From Porticoccaceae bacterium (lineage in GTDB: Bacteria; Pseudomonadota; Gammaproteobacteria; Pseudomonadales; Porticoccaceae): a DNA stretch of 5,459 nucleotides. Location: assembly GCA_002710745.1 (NCBI GenBank), contig PALW01000007.1:2590-8048 (forward strand). The letters run 5' to 3'. This document shows, one piece after another, positions 1-5,459 of this stretch. Made by a program: the position numbers and the translations under genes. The notes under the pieces are model-generated. The model did not search any database. It worked only from the letters and a program-made list of their open reading frames with translations, and was not told the DNA's origin. Numbering within the stretch: position 1 is the stretch's first letter; the number at the start of each line of letters is the position of its first letter.

Positions 1-860
1 ACCATTGACCTATTTGAATGACCGACACCAGGCGCAACAGACATTGACCAATTAAATGGCACCTTCATCAGTATCGATCCTTTAAACAGGGAGTTCATAT
101 AAAAATTATGACCTCTTGCAAATCGGTGAGGACCCTGACGCATCGCCTGATTATCCTTATTTAAACTCGAATGATTAGGGTCATTGTCTTTATCGCCAAG
201 AAGAATGATCACTCTTTTTTCATAAGCTTTTTGCAACATCTCTTCGGATATATTTATACCCTTAATGCCATAGGGATACTCTATCTCATTGATAGGCATA
301 CTATAGTATCCAGAGTTTGCCAAAACAATGCGTTTTGCTCTGTTGGGATGTATCAAATATACGAACCGATGAGCCACTTGCGCTCCGGCAGAGTGCCCAT
401 AAAGACTATAAGCATCTACTTGGGTACCAAAAGTCTTCCGAGAATAATTAAAAAGGGGTTCAATTGAAGAAAAAATCCAATTATCTGCACTTATCGATCG
501 ACCCCCAAGAGTTTTCATATTGCCCAAGTTATAACGAGTCTTAGGGAAGTCAGGTGTACTATACTTAGGAACTAGGGCGATAAAATTATACCTCCTGGCC
601 GCTGAGTGCCAACTATTTCTATAACCTTCGGCATTCCGACTCTGTCCATGAAGAATTACAATGATAGGAGTATCTCTCTTAATTTCTTTTGGTATCGACG
701 CGAATACTCTCAGCGGTTTTCCTTTCCAATCTTCAAAAACAAAATTTCCTTTCCCATCCGAATCAAACTGATCGAAAAAATCATCGGAACCAAATACAAA
801 GGTATTAAGCAATAATGCAGCGAATAATACTGTCAAACGCAAAAACTTGTAGCTAAACAT
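1..860 (-). CDS. Secreted alpha/beta hydrolase, 3' end cut by window edge
   Basis: Open reading frame of 286 complete codons with no stop before the left edge, read from the complement. It starts at ATG 860 behind an AGGA motif seven bases upstream. Residues 1-24 (MFSYKFLRLTVLFAALLLNT, then FVFG) form a Sec-type signal peptide with likely cleavage after VFG, so the enzyme should be periplasmic or extracellular. The fold markers appear in order: the oxyanion-side VILHGQSRNAEGY at about 68-80, the nucleophile elbow GHSAGA with Ser157, the acid-bearing GDKDND with Asp223 or Asp225, a QGPHRFARG segment at about 242-250, and PGVGHSNRSM with the probable catalytic His281. The whole triad is therefore present and only the far C-terminus is missing. 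The family resembles esterases and PHB-depolymerase-like hydrolases; the substrate is unknown. It lies 20 bases downstream of the membrane hydrolase and is probably co-transcribed with it. Confidence 0.88.
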   Translation of the reverse strand, partial: MFSYKFLRLTVLFAALLLNTFVFGSDDFFDQFDSDGKGNFVFEDWKGKPLRVFASIPKEIKRDTPIIVILHGQSRNAEGYRNSWHSAARRYNFIALVPKYSTPDFPKTRYNLGNMKTLGGRSISADNWIFSSIEPLFNYSRKTFGTQVDAYSLYGHSAGAQVAHRFVYLIHPNRAKRIVLANSGYYSMPINEIEYPYGIKGINISEEMLQKAYEKRVIILLGDKDNDPNHSSLNKDNQAMRQGPHRFARGHNFYMNSLFKGSILMKVPFNWSMSVAPGVGHSNRSM

Positions 861-867
861 ATGCCAT

Positions 868-871
868 TCCT
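868..871 (-). promoter_or_regulatory. Ribosome binding site of the secreted hydrolase
   Basis: AGGA on the complement, seven bases before ATG 860. A second ATG directly after the AGGA is in another frame and meets a stop after four codons, so the site supports 860 as the true start. Confidence 0.6.
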
Positions 872-880
872 AAAACCCAG

Positions 881-2722
881 CTAAATTGGTATATAACTAA
901 CGGTATTGGTGGATAAAATCATTATAAAGACTAAGCATGTCACGACGGGACCCAAATAAATGCGCCCAGTCATGTTGAAAAAATATCGATTGAAATAAGG
1001 TAGCGCAAACATCATTGGCACAACACCGAATAACAAATTTATGTATAACCAATTAGTTGTCCAATATACCTCTCCTGTTGCAGCAAAGTAGGTGTATTGA
1101 ATAATTATGATTAAAATTAACCCTAATGAATTACCTATGCCTGATAAAAACATAGAAAACCACTCTGATTGACCCTCGATTCTCATTGCAGTGTTCGTAC
1201 GCAGAGAACTCATCAAGAAAAAAACAAAAAACACTGGGGCATACATTATGAGCAATACAATGATGCTTGGTTGAAAAACTCGAACTCCCATAAACCAGAA
1301 TCGGTAATCTACTAAAAAGAAATAATCGATTAAAAACAAGAGTAAATAGTAAAATGAAAAAATTAGCAGCCCCAAAAGAATTGTTTTTAACCCGACAGTT
1401 CTGGAAATAATCACTCCCCAAGCATCAGGCTTAGATCCATTGTGTTTTCCAAAGAACTTGTAATGTAAAAAGAAAATCAGAAAGCCGATACAACCATTAA
1501 ATAACGCCCAAAGCATGACCGGATTATTCATCCTCTGAGGGAAAAACCAAGTTTGCTTTCTAGTTGAGGCATCAACAAATAACTGTTTTGAAAGCTCAAC
1601 CATCGGAATAAAAGAGGTGCATGCTATCATTGCCGAGAGTGCGAAAAGCGCCCAGAATAATATTTTTGCTCTACCTAAAAGTGGTGGTGATGAAGGCGGC
1701 ACAGTTTGTACTATTTCGAGAAAAAAAGATGTCCTCAACATAACTTTTCCAAGTGGAATTAGCATTATTAAGGAGGTAATTAGAGAAATCAGACCAAACA
1801 ATTCCTTCCATTGCCATATTTGATTATCGGGAGTTATGGTCGAATTATGAGACAAAACCTTCTCAAAATAACTAATCTGATTCTCAGTGGCGAGTCCATT
1901 GTATGGCTGAAATGGATGAAGCAAAGGTTCGTTATGGATGACTCTTGCATTTCTTGATAGCACATCACCGTAGAATTTACCGAGCTCAACTTCAGTAACT
2001 TTTGAGTTACTGCTCGGCACACCAGAGTTTACCACTCTGAGAGCCTCCGGAGCATAACGCATATCACCGCTTTTTAATTTATTCCTAAACGCTCCCTCAT
2101 CATAAAGCGCATAACTGACTCCAATATTAGATTTGACATCTCTGAGAACAGACTTTCGAAGGGTGAGAACATATCCAGACACGTAAACAGAATGCAGCTT
2201 ACTTGGCACTCCTAATTCTTTTGCTTCTCTTCCAAAGTAAGCAGCACCTCTAATAGCCGCGTTACCACCTGCAGAATGGCCAGTTGCCGCAATCCTATTT
2301 TTATCAACATAATTTAAATTATTAGTTAAAAACACATAATCAATGAGAGCAAACATTCCATAGCCTTCATACGTCGCAGACCGTGTGCTCATTGAAGAAC
2401 TTGAGCTCCCTTGTCCATAAGGGTCAATGGACACGACAACGAAACCTCTCCTAGATAGTTCAATTGCTATATTCGATAAAGCCTCTCTTGATCTTTGAAA
2501 TCCTGGCACAACAGCTATGAAAGGAGCTGGATTTTCAACTGTCGCGGTCAAAGGTTTAAATAGGGTAGCAGCAAGATTTTGTCCATTCTGAGTCGGTAAC
2601 ATAACTTTAGAGACTGCAACTTTTCCGCCGGAAGTTTGTATCCACGAGGATGAAGCCATGCACAGGACGATCACAATAAGGCATGCAAACAAACTTTTAA
2701 ATGGATCTGAAAAAAACCTCAT
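881..2722 (-). CDS. Membrane-anchored alpha/beta hydrolase with C-terminal polytopic domain
   Basis: A 613-residue protein beginning MRFFSDPFKS. A TTG codon four codons upstream (2734) is in frame, but its bases form the Shine-Dalgarno GGAG six bases before ATG 2722, so 2722 is the better start. Residues about 11-27 are a signal anchor. Residues about 35-290 are an alpha/beta hydrolase: VVPGFQRSREA at about 71-81, IDPYGQGSS at about 99-107, nucleophile elbow GHSAGG with Ser150. By position, Asp208 in LYDEGAF and His269 in LLHPFQPYNG are the likely acid and base (inferred). The rest holds about eight hydrophobic helices near 308-327, 353-374, 401-420, 446-471, 483-505, 528-546, 558-576 and 590-606. 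With the N-terminal anchor, the catalytic domain most likely faces the periplasm. The reaction is probably ester or amide hydrolysis with unknown substrate. Single-chain fusions of this type are, to my recollection, an uncharacterised family. The gene sits between the YGKYGS-type protein and the secreted hydrolase. Confidence 0.87.
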   Translation of the reverse strand: MRFFSDPFKSLFACLIVIVLCMASSSWIQTSGGKVAVSKVMLPTQNGQNLAATLFKPLTATVENPAPFIAVVPGFQRSREALSNIAIELSRRGFVVVSIDPYGQGSSSSSMSTRSATYEGYGMFALIDYVFLTNNLNYVDKNRIAATGHSAGGNAAIRGAAYFGREAKELGVPSKLHSVYVSGYVLTLRKSVLRDVKSNIGVSYALYDEGAFRNKLKSGDMRYAPEALRVVNSGVPSSNSKVTEVELGKFYGDVLSRNARVIHNEPLLHPFQPYNGLATENQISYFEKVLSHNSTITPDNQIWQWKELFGLISLITSLIMLIPLGKVMLRTSFFLEIVQTVPPSSPPLLGRAKILFWALFALSAMIACTSFIPMVELSKQLFVDASTRKQTWFFPQRMNNPVMLWALFNGCIGFLIFFLHYKFFGKHNGSKPDAWGVIISRTVGLKTILLGLLIFSFYYLLLFLIDYFFLVDYRFWFMGVRVFQPSIIVLLIMYAPVFFVFFLMSSLRTNTAMRIEGQSEWFSMFLSGIGNSLGLILIIIIQYTYFAATGEVYWTTNWLYINLLFGVVPMMFALPYFNRYFFNMTGRIYLGPVVTCLVFIMILSTNTVSYIPI

Positions 2723-2728
2723 GCACAA

Positions 2729-2732
2729 CTCC
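2729..2732 (-). promoter_or_regulatory. Ribosome binding site that fixes the membrane hydrolase start
   Basis: GGAG on the complement, spaced six bases from ATG 2722. It overlaps the alternative TTG start at 2734, which therefore would lack its own binding site. This shortens the protein by four residues to MRFFSDPF. Confidence 0.65.
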
Positions 2733-2766
2733 AAGTAATTAAATGAATCAAAATGATTTTTACGTC

Positions 2767-3204
2767 TTACAAATCAGATCCGAAAATTAACCTACAAAAA
2801 ATAGCCTTTGATTTAACATGTGATTGCTTAGAATCGTGCCAAGCTGATTTCAACATTTCAGAGTATCGACTACCGTCTTTATCATTAATCACAAAATATC
2901 CTTCAAAATTTCCCTGCGAATTAAATAAACCTAGTCCAAGCCCACCTTTGTTAAATGGACTCTCCTTTTTATTAATATTACCAATTCCATTCTTGTTCCA
3001 TATAGATTGATCACTGTAGATAGATCCATATTTACCGTATGCGTTACAAATAGATTGCTCTGCTCTCTGATCACAATCAATACATCCATAAGATGTATTA
3101 TCTTGAGACATCAAGATAATATCGGTCATTCCCTTTGATGGAATAAAAAAAACTACAAATATAAGAAGAAATATTCCTAAGAAAAAATTAGTTGAACTAG
3201 TCAT
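2767..3204 (-). CDS. Small exported protein with CxxC and YGKYGS-type repeat
   Basis: A 145-residue protein. I chose ATG 3204 because it directly precedes a hydrophobic stretch (NFFLGIFLLIFVVFF, residues 6-20) and lies just past the carboxyltransferase stop. An in-frame ATG at 3273 would add 23 polar residues encoded inside the upstream gene. The binding site is weak (AAGAA-like). After the signal peptide or anchor come YGCIDC (Cys41, Cys44), SICNAYGKYGSIYS (Cys53) and SIWNKNG, a degenerate tandem motif of S-I-C/W-N-x-x-G. This kind of NxYGxYGSxYSxxSIWN repeat is one I recall from small uncharacterised bacterial secreted proteins. The C-terminal part (FEGYFVINDKDGSRYSEMLK and on, Cys137) is not recognised. 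No function is assigned. The composition is AT-richer than the upstream gene: two 60-base lines counted by eye gave 28% and 32% GC, against 47% and 45% in the carboxyltransferase. Confidence 0.75.
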   Translation of the reverse strand: MTSSTNFFLGIFLLIFVVFFIPSKGMTDIILMSQDNTSYGCIDCDQRAEQSICNAYGKYGSIYSDQSIWNKNGIGNINKKESPFNKGGLGLGLFNSQGNFEGYFVINDKDGSRYSEMLKSAWHDSKQSHVKSKAIFCRLIFGSDL

Positions 3205-3220
3205 TTTTGCAGTTCTTAAT

Positions 3221-4789
3221 TTAAGGCCGCATAGTAGCAAAAAATGGTTTGGCAGGTTCGGTTTGTGAGCCAATAGCTAAATCCAACCAAGCCGCCAGTT
3301 TTGGTCTGGTCTCTCTTGGGTCTATAAGCTCATGAACGGAAAAACCCTCACTCTTTGGAAAGGGTGATTGACTGGTTGCTAATAAATCTTCTAGCTCACG
3401 CTGCCTTTGCTCTGGGTTTGGAGAGGCGGCAATCTCTCTAGAAAATGCTACGGCGACTCCTCCTTCAACCGGCAACGCACCAGTCTTTGCGCTGGGCCAA
3501 CTCAATACATATGCTTGTGGTCCAAAATGTGCTTGCGCGGCAACACCAAAGGCCTTATTCACCTGAATGCTGGCCCAAGGTACTCGAGATTGCATTACAG
3601 CCGAGATAGCTTCCGTTCCAAAACGAATCGTACCCGCAGACTCACTATCTGGGCCTATCATAAATCCTGGTTCATCTACAAAGCTTAAAACAGGTAAGTG
3701 AAAGCTATTACAAAAATCCACAAATTTTCGAAGTTTTTGAGCCGCTGATGACGTCATTGCTCCAGCATAATACATGCAATCATTTGCGATGATGCCAACA
3801 GAGTGTCCATGCATTCTGCCTAATCCTGTTATTAAACTGGGTCCAAACTTTTGGCCTATTTCGAAAAACGTTGTTTCCTCCTTCTCAAGATCAATAACAT
3901 GTTGAATTATTTTTCTCATTTGGAATGGCTGTCTACTATTTTTAGGGACTATAGAGGCTAGCTCCTCATCACGTCTATTGGCAGGATCACTGCATACAAT
4001 TCTTTTAGGTCGTTGCCAAGCGTTGTCAGGCATGAAAGAGAGAAATGTTCTGATTTGATTAAATGCATCTTCCTCATCCTCTGCCAAATTGTTTATTACT
4101 CCACTTTTTAAATGGACTTCTGGTCCTCCCAGTTGCTCTTTTGACAGATCCTTACCAAGAGCACGCTTCACCACTTGAGGGCCAGCTATTAAGACAGCTG
4201 CATTTTTAGTCATTACCGAAAAATGCGATGCGACAAGTCTAGACGCAGGCAAGCCTGCTACTGGGCCTAATGCAGCGGTTACAACTGGAACAACACCAAG
4301 CGTTTGGGCTAGAGAGTAAAATCTCGACATATTAAAGACAGGCTCGCCAAGGGGTCTATGATTCTTGTTTTGAGAAGTGCCTCCAACAGCACCGCCTCCG
4401 CCTTCATGCAATCTCACAAGTGGAATCTTATACTGAAGCGCTAGTTGCTCCGCATACACACTCTTCCTCAAACCCGCAGGATTTGGTGATCCGCCCTTTA
4501 ACGTAAAGTCTTCCCCTCCAATAATGACTTTCCTTGCGGCCACCTCTCCAAAGCCAAGAACAAAATTGGCAGGCTGAAAGTCTATTAATTCATTATTATC
4601 GTCAAATACTGGAACTCCAGCTCCAACACCCAACTCGTCAAAGGTTTCAGAATCCAATAAACAATCTATCCTTTCTCTTATCGTAAGCCTGCCTTTTTCA
4701 TGATGCTTTTTAACAGATTCCACTCCACCCTGTTTTTTAGACAGAGTGTCTCGTTTTTTGATCTCATTGATTTCTTCGTGCCAAACCAT
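3221..4789 (-). CDS. Acyl-CoA carboxylase, carboxyltransferase subunit
   Basis: A 522-residue member of the biotin-dependent carboxyltransferase family (Pfam PF01039 type, PccB-like), of full normal length. It moves the carboxyl group from carboxybiotin to an acyl-CoA in the cytoplasm. Residues 28-54 (KKHHEKGRLTIRERIDCLLD and on) match the family start. The N-domain carries GGEDFTLKGGSPNPAG (91-106) and LHEGGGGAVGG (127-137), the glycine-rich acyl-CoA site and first oxyanion hole. The C-domain carries YYAGAMTSSAAQKLRKFVDF (340-359), LSFVDEPGFMIGP (368-380) and NKAFGVAAQAHFGP (411-424), the second oxyanion region for carboxybiotin. The ending WPSAKTGALPVEGGVAVAFS (431-450) and ELIDPRETRP (487-496) is typical of a PccB-like subgroup. 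Classical PccB has AYGGA where this protein has AFGVA. The acyl substrate (acetyl, propionyl, methylcrotonyl or other) cannot be fixed from sequence. The start ATG 4789 lies four bases after the biotin carrier stop. Confidence 0.94.
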   Translation of the reverse strand: MVWHEEINEIKKRDTLSKKQGGVESVKKHHEKGRLTIRERIDCLLDSETFDELGVGAGVPVFDDNNELIDFQPANFVLGFGEVAARKVIIGGEDFTLKGGSPNPAGLRKSVYAEQLALQYKIPLVRLHEGGGGAVGGTSQNKNHRPLGEPVFNMSRFYSLAQTLGVVPVVTAALGPVAGLPASRLVASHFSVMTKNAAVLIAGPQVVKRALGKDLSKEQLGGPEVHLKSGVINNLAEDEEDAFNQIRTFLSFMPDNAWQRPKRIVCSDPANRRDEELASIVPKNSRQPFQMRKIIQHVIDLEKEETTFFEIGQKFGPSLITGLGRMHGHSVGIIANDCMYYAGAMTSSAAQKLRKFVDFCNSFHLPVLSFVDEPGFMIGPDSESAGTIRFGTEAISAVMQSRVPWASIQVNKAFGVAAQAHFGPQAYVLSWPSAKTGALPVEGGVAVAFSREIAASPNPEQRQRELEDLLATSQSPFPKSEGFSVHELIDPRETRPKLAAWLDLAIGSQTEPAKPFFATMRP

Positions 4790-4793
4790 TCTT

Positions 4794-5018
4794 TTACTCT
4801 TCTGCAGTTAGGATCCCAATAACTTGTCCTTCCGAAACAATATCTTCTGAGCTTATCAGCCACTTGCTTAACTCACCTGCATCTGGAGCCAAGACAGGTA
4901 TTTCCATTTTCATACATTCGATGATGCAAATTATTTGATCTTTTGAAACATGATCGCCTTCGGCTACCTCTAATTTCCATACCTGACCGGCGACATGAGT
5001 ATTAATATTTTTTTCCAT
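4794..5018 (-). CDS. Biotin carboxyl carrier protein, short stand-alone type
   Basis: A 74-residue single-domain biotinyl/lipoyl carrier. The signature is ECMKMEIPV at 34-42, with Lys37 as the expected biotinylated residue. The two half-domains THVAGQVWKLEVAEGDHV (8-25) and APDAGELSKWLISSEDIVSE (44-63), ending GQVIGIL, give the flattened beta-barrel repeat typical of the family. Stand-alone carriers of about 70-75 residues are usual for acyl-CoA carboxylases with separate subunits. A Cys replaces the usual Ser or Ala two residues before the lysine. ATG 5018 was chosen over a longer in-frame reading from 5369, because the domain begins here and the longer part runs antisense to a better divergent gene. 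It carries carboxybiotin from a biotin carboxylase, absent here, to the carboxyltransferase encoded four bases downstream. Confidence 0.9.
   Translation of the reverse strand: MEKNINTHVAGQVWKLEVAEGDHVSKDQIICIIECMKMEIPVLAPDAGELSKWLISSEDIVSEGQVIGILTAEE
4797..4802 (-). promoter_or_regulatory. Ribosome binding site of the carboxyltransferase inside the carrier gene end
   Basis: GAAGAG on the complement, seven bases from ATG 4789. It is made of the last two Glu codons of the carrier protein, so the two genes are likely translationally coupled and made in matched amounts. Confidence 0.6.
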
Positions 5019-5030
5019 GTATCTGGGATA

Positions 5031-5034
5031 CCTC
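5031..5034 (-). promoter_or_regulatory. Possible ribosome binding site of the biotin carrier, long spacing
   Basis: GAGG on the complement, twelve bases from ATG 5018. The spacing is longer than usual, but no better site or start lies between, and the carrier domain begins at this ATG. Confidence 0.4.
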
Positions 5035-5117
5035 AAATTATTAATTTGCTTCAAACTAAAAGCGATCACATAAACTAAGATAAAGACAACTAAAAAGCAA
5101 TTGTATCTGTGAGTTGG

Positions 5118-5126
5118 TGCTATTAT
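5118..5126 (+). promoter_or_regulatory. Candidate extended -10 promoter for the rightward gene
   Basis: TGCTATTAT matches the extended -10 form TGnTATAAT with one mismatch. Transcription would begin near 5133 and leave a leader of about 30 bases before TTG 5164. The -35 region is weak, which is tolerated by extended -10 promoters. The call is by eye only. Confidence 0.4.
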
Positions 5127-5163
5127 TAAAACCGAATACCTTATTACTCGGGACAAACTGACG

Positions 5164-5459
5164 TTGAAATTTCCAAGCTCTCTACTATTTCTCTTGATTT
5201 TATTACCAATATATTCGTTTGCAGATAATGAACTTCTCGATAATTCGAATCCTTGCATTTCTAATAATCCTGAATTGGGCGATTCAGCTGCTTGGGCTGT
5301 GGGCGCAATGAAGTTATATGAGGAAAAGAAATTTATCGACGCGATAAATCGAGTTAATAGTTGCTTCAATATTTGGGGGCCAGAAGCAGGACAGAAACAA
5401 AAAATTATTCATGATAAAGGTAAAAGTTGCCCAAAAATTGGAAAAGTTAGCTCGAGGGA
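5164..5459 (+). CDS. Secreted protein of unknown function, 3' end cut by window edge
   Basis: An open frame of 98 codons with no stop before the right edge. No ATG precedes the hydrophobic segment, so TTG 5164 is the proposed start, with GGGA at 5150-5153 as a ten-base-spaced binding site. Residues 1-20 (read as MKFPSSLLFLLILLPIYSFA) are a clear Sec signal peptide with probable cleavage at SFA/DN. The mature part has Cys31, Cys67 and Cys89, which could form disulfides in the periplasm. Residues about 42-65 (AAWAVGAMKLYEEKKFIDAI and on) read like a TPR or Sel1-like helix pair, a tentative impression. It diverges from the carboxylase unit. An opposite-strand frame covers 5164-5369, but it fuses an unrelated membrane segment to the carrier domain and is judged spurious. 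Confidence 0.65.
   Translation, partial: MKFPSSLLFLLILLPIYSFADNELLDNSNPCISNNPELGDSAAWAVGAMKLYEEKKFIDAINRVNSCFNIWGPEAGQKQKIIHDKGKSCPKIGKVSSR

Larger units (their letters stand above)
5019..5163. other. Divergent intergenic control region
   Basis: About 145 AT-rich bases separate the leftward five-gene unit from the rightward secreted-protein gene, so both promoters should lie here or just inside the flanking genes. I could not identify a convincing leftward -35/-10 pair. A TGTGATC half-site on the complement near 5061-5073 has no matching second half. No terminator or riboswitch-like fold was seen by eye. Confidence 0.55.

Noticed and set aside
171..815. Rightward frames at 171-467 and 606-815.
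   Set aside because: They are antisense to the secreted hydrolase, whose signal peptide and full catalytic triad make the leftward frame clearly the coding one.
2753..3010. Rightward frame of 85 residues opposite the small exported protein gene.
   Set aside because: It lies antisense to a frame that has a signal segment, cysteine pair and repeat, and it sits inside a leftward operon; its own translation shows no recognisable motif.
3205..3273. Upstream start at 3273 for the small exported protein.
   Set aside because: It would place 17 codons inside the carboxyltransferase gene and put 23 polar residues before the signal segment, while ATG 3204 directly precedes the hydrophobic stretch.
5061..5073. 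TGTGATC on the complement as a possible CRP-type operator.
   Set aside because: Only one half of the palindrome is present; no TCACA follows at the proper distance.
4794..5369. A 191-residue leftward protein with a hydrophobic N-terminus, a membrane segment and the biotin carrier domain at its end.
   Set aside because: The carrier domain is complete from ATG 5018, its length is normal for the stand-alone type, and the extension overlaps on the opposite strand a better supported signal-peptide gene. An exported biotin domain would also not meet its cytoplasmic partners.

Overview
The window looks like chromosomal DNA of a Gram-negative, probably proteobacterial, organism of moderately low GC. 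This rests on protein style (Sec signal peptides, a short biotin carrier next to a carboxyltransferase, hydrolase motifs familiar from proteobacteria) and not on any marker gene, so the taxonomy is tentative. There are six protein-coding genes, two of them cut by the window edges. I see no RNA gene, insertion sequence, CRISPR array or intrinsic terminator.

Five genes are read leftward as one tightly packed, probable operon. In transcription order they are: a 74-residue biotin carrier protein (5018 to 4794); a 522-residue acyl-CoA carboxylase carboxyltransferase (4789 to 3221); a 145-residue exported or membrane-anchored protein with a CxxC and a YGKYGS-type repeat (3204 to 2767); a 613-residue alpha/beta hydrolase fused to about eight membrane helices (2722 to 881); and a secreted alpha/beta hydrolase that runs off the left edge (860 to <1). 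The gaps are 4, 16, 44 and 20 bases, with no terminator in any of them. A sixth gene, encoding a secreted Cys-containing protein with a possible TPR-like helix pair, diverges rightward from a probable TTG start at 5164 and leaves the window at the right edge. The two transcription units share a control region at about 5019-5163.

How the genes may work together: the carrier and carboxyltransferase are two of the three activities of a biotin-dependent acyl-CoA carboxylase. The biotin carboxylase is not in this window. The two hydrolases both keep the GHSAG nucleophile elbow and both appear to act outside the cytoplasm. A speculative reading is that an exported ester or polyester hydrolysis step feeds short acyl units into CoA-dependent carboxylation; the sequence shows the linkage but not the substrate. 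Three start sites were reassigned from sequence context (2722, 3204 and 5018), and the two edge genes were read by hand because they have no stop or no ATG inside the window.
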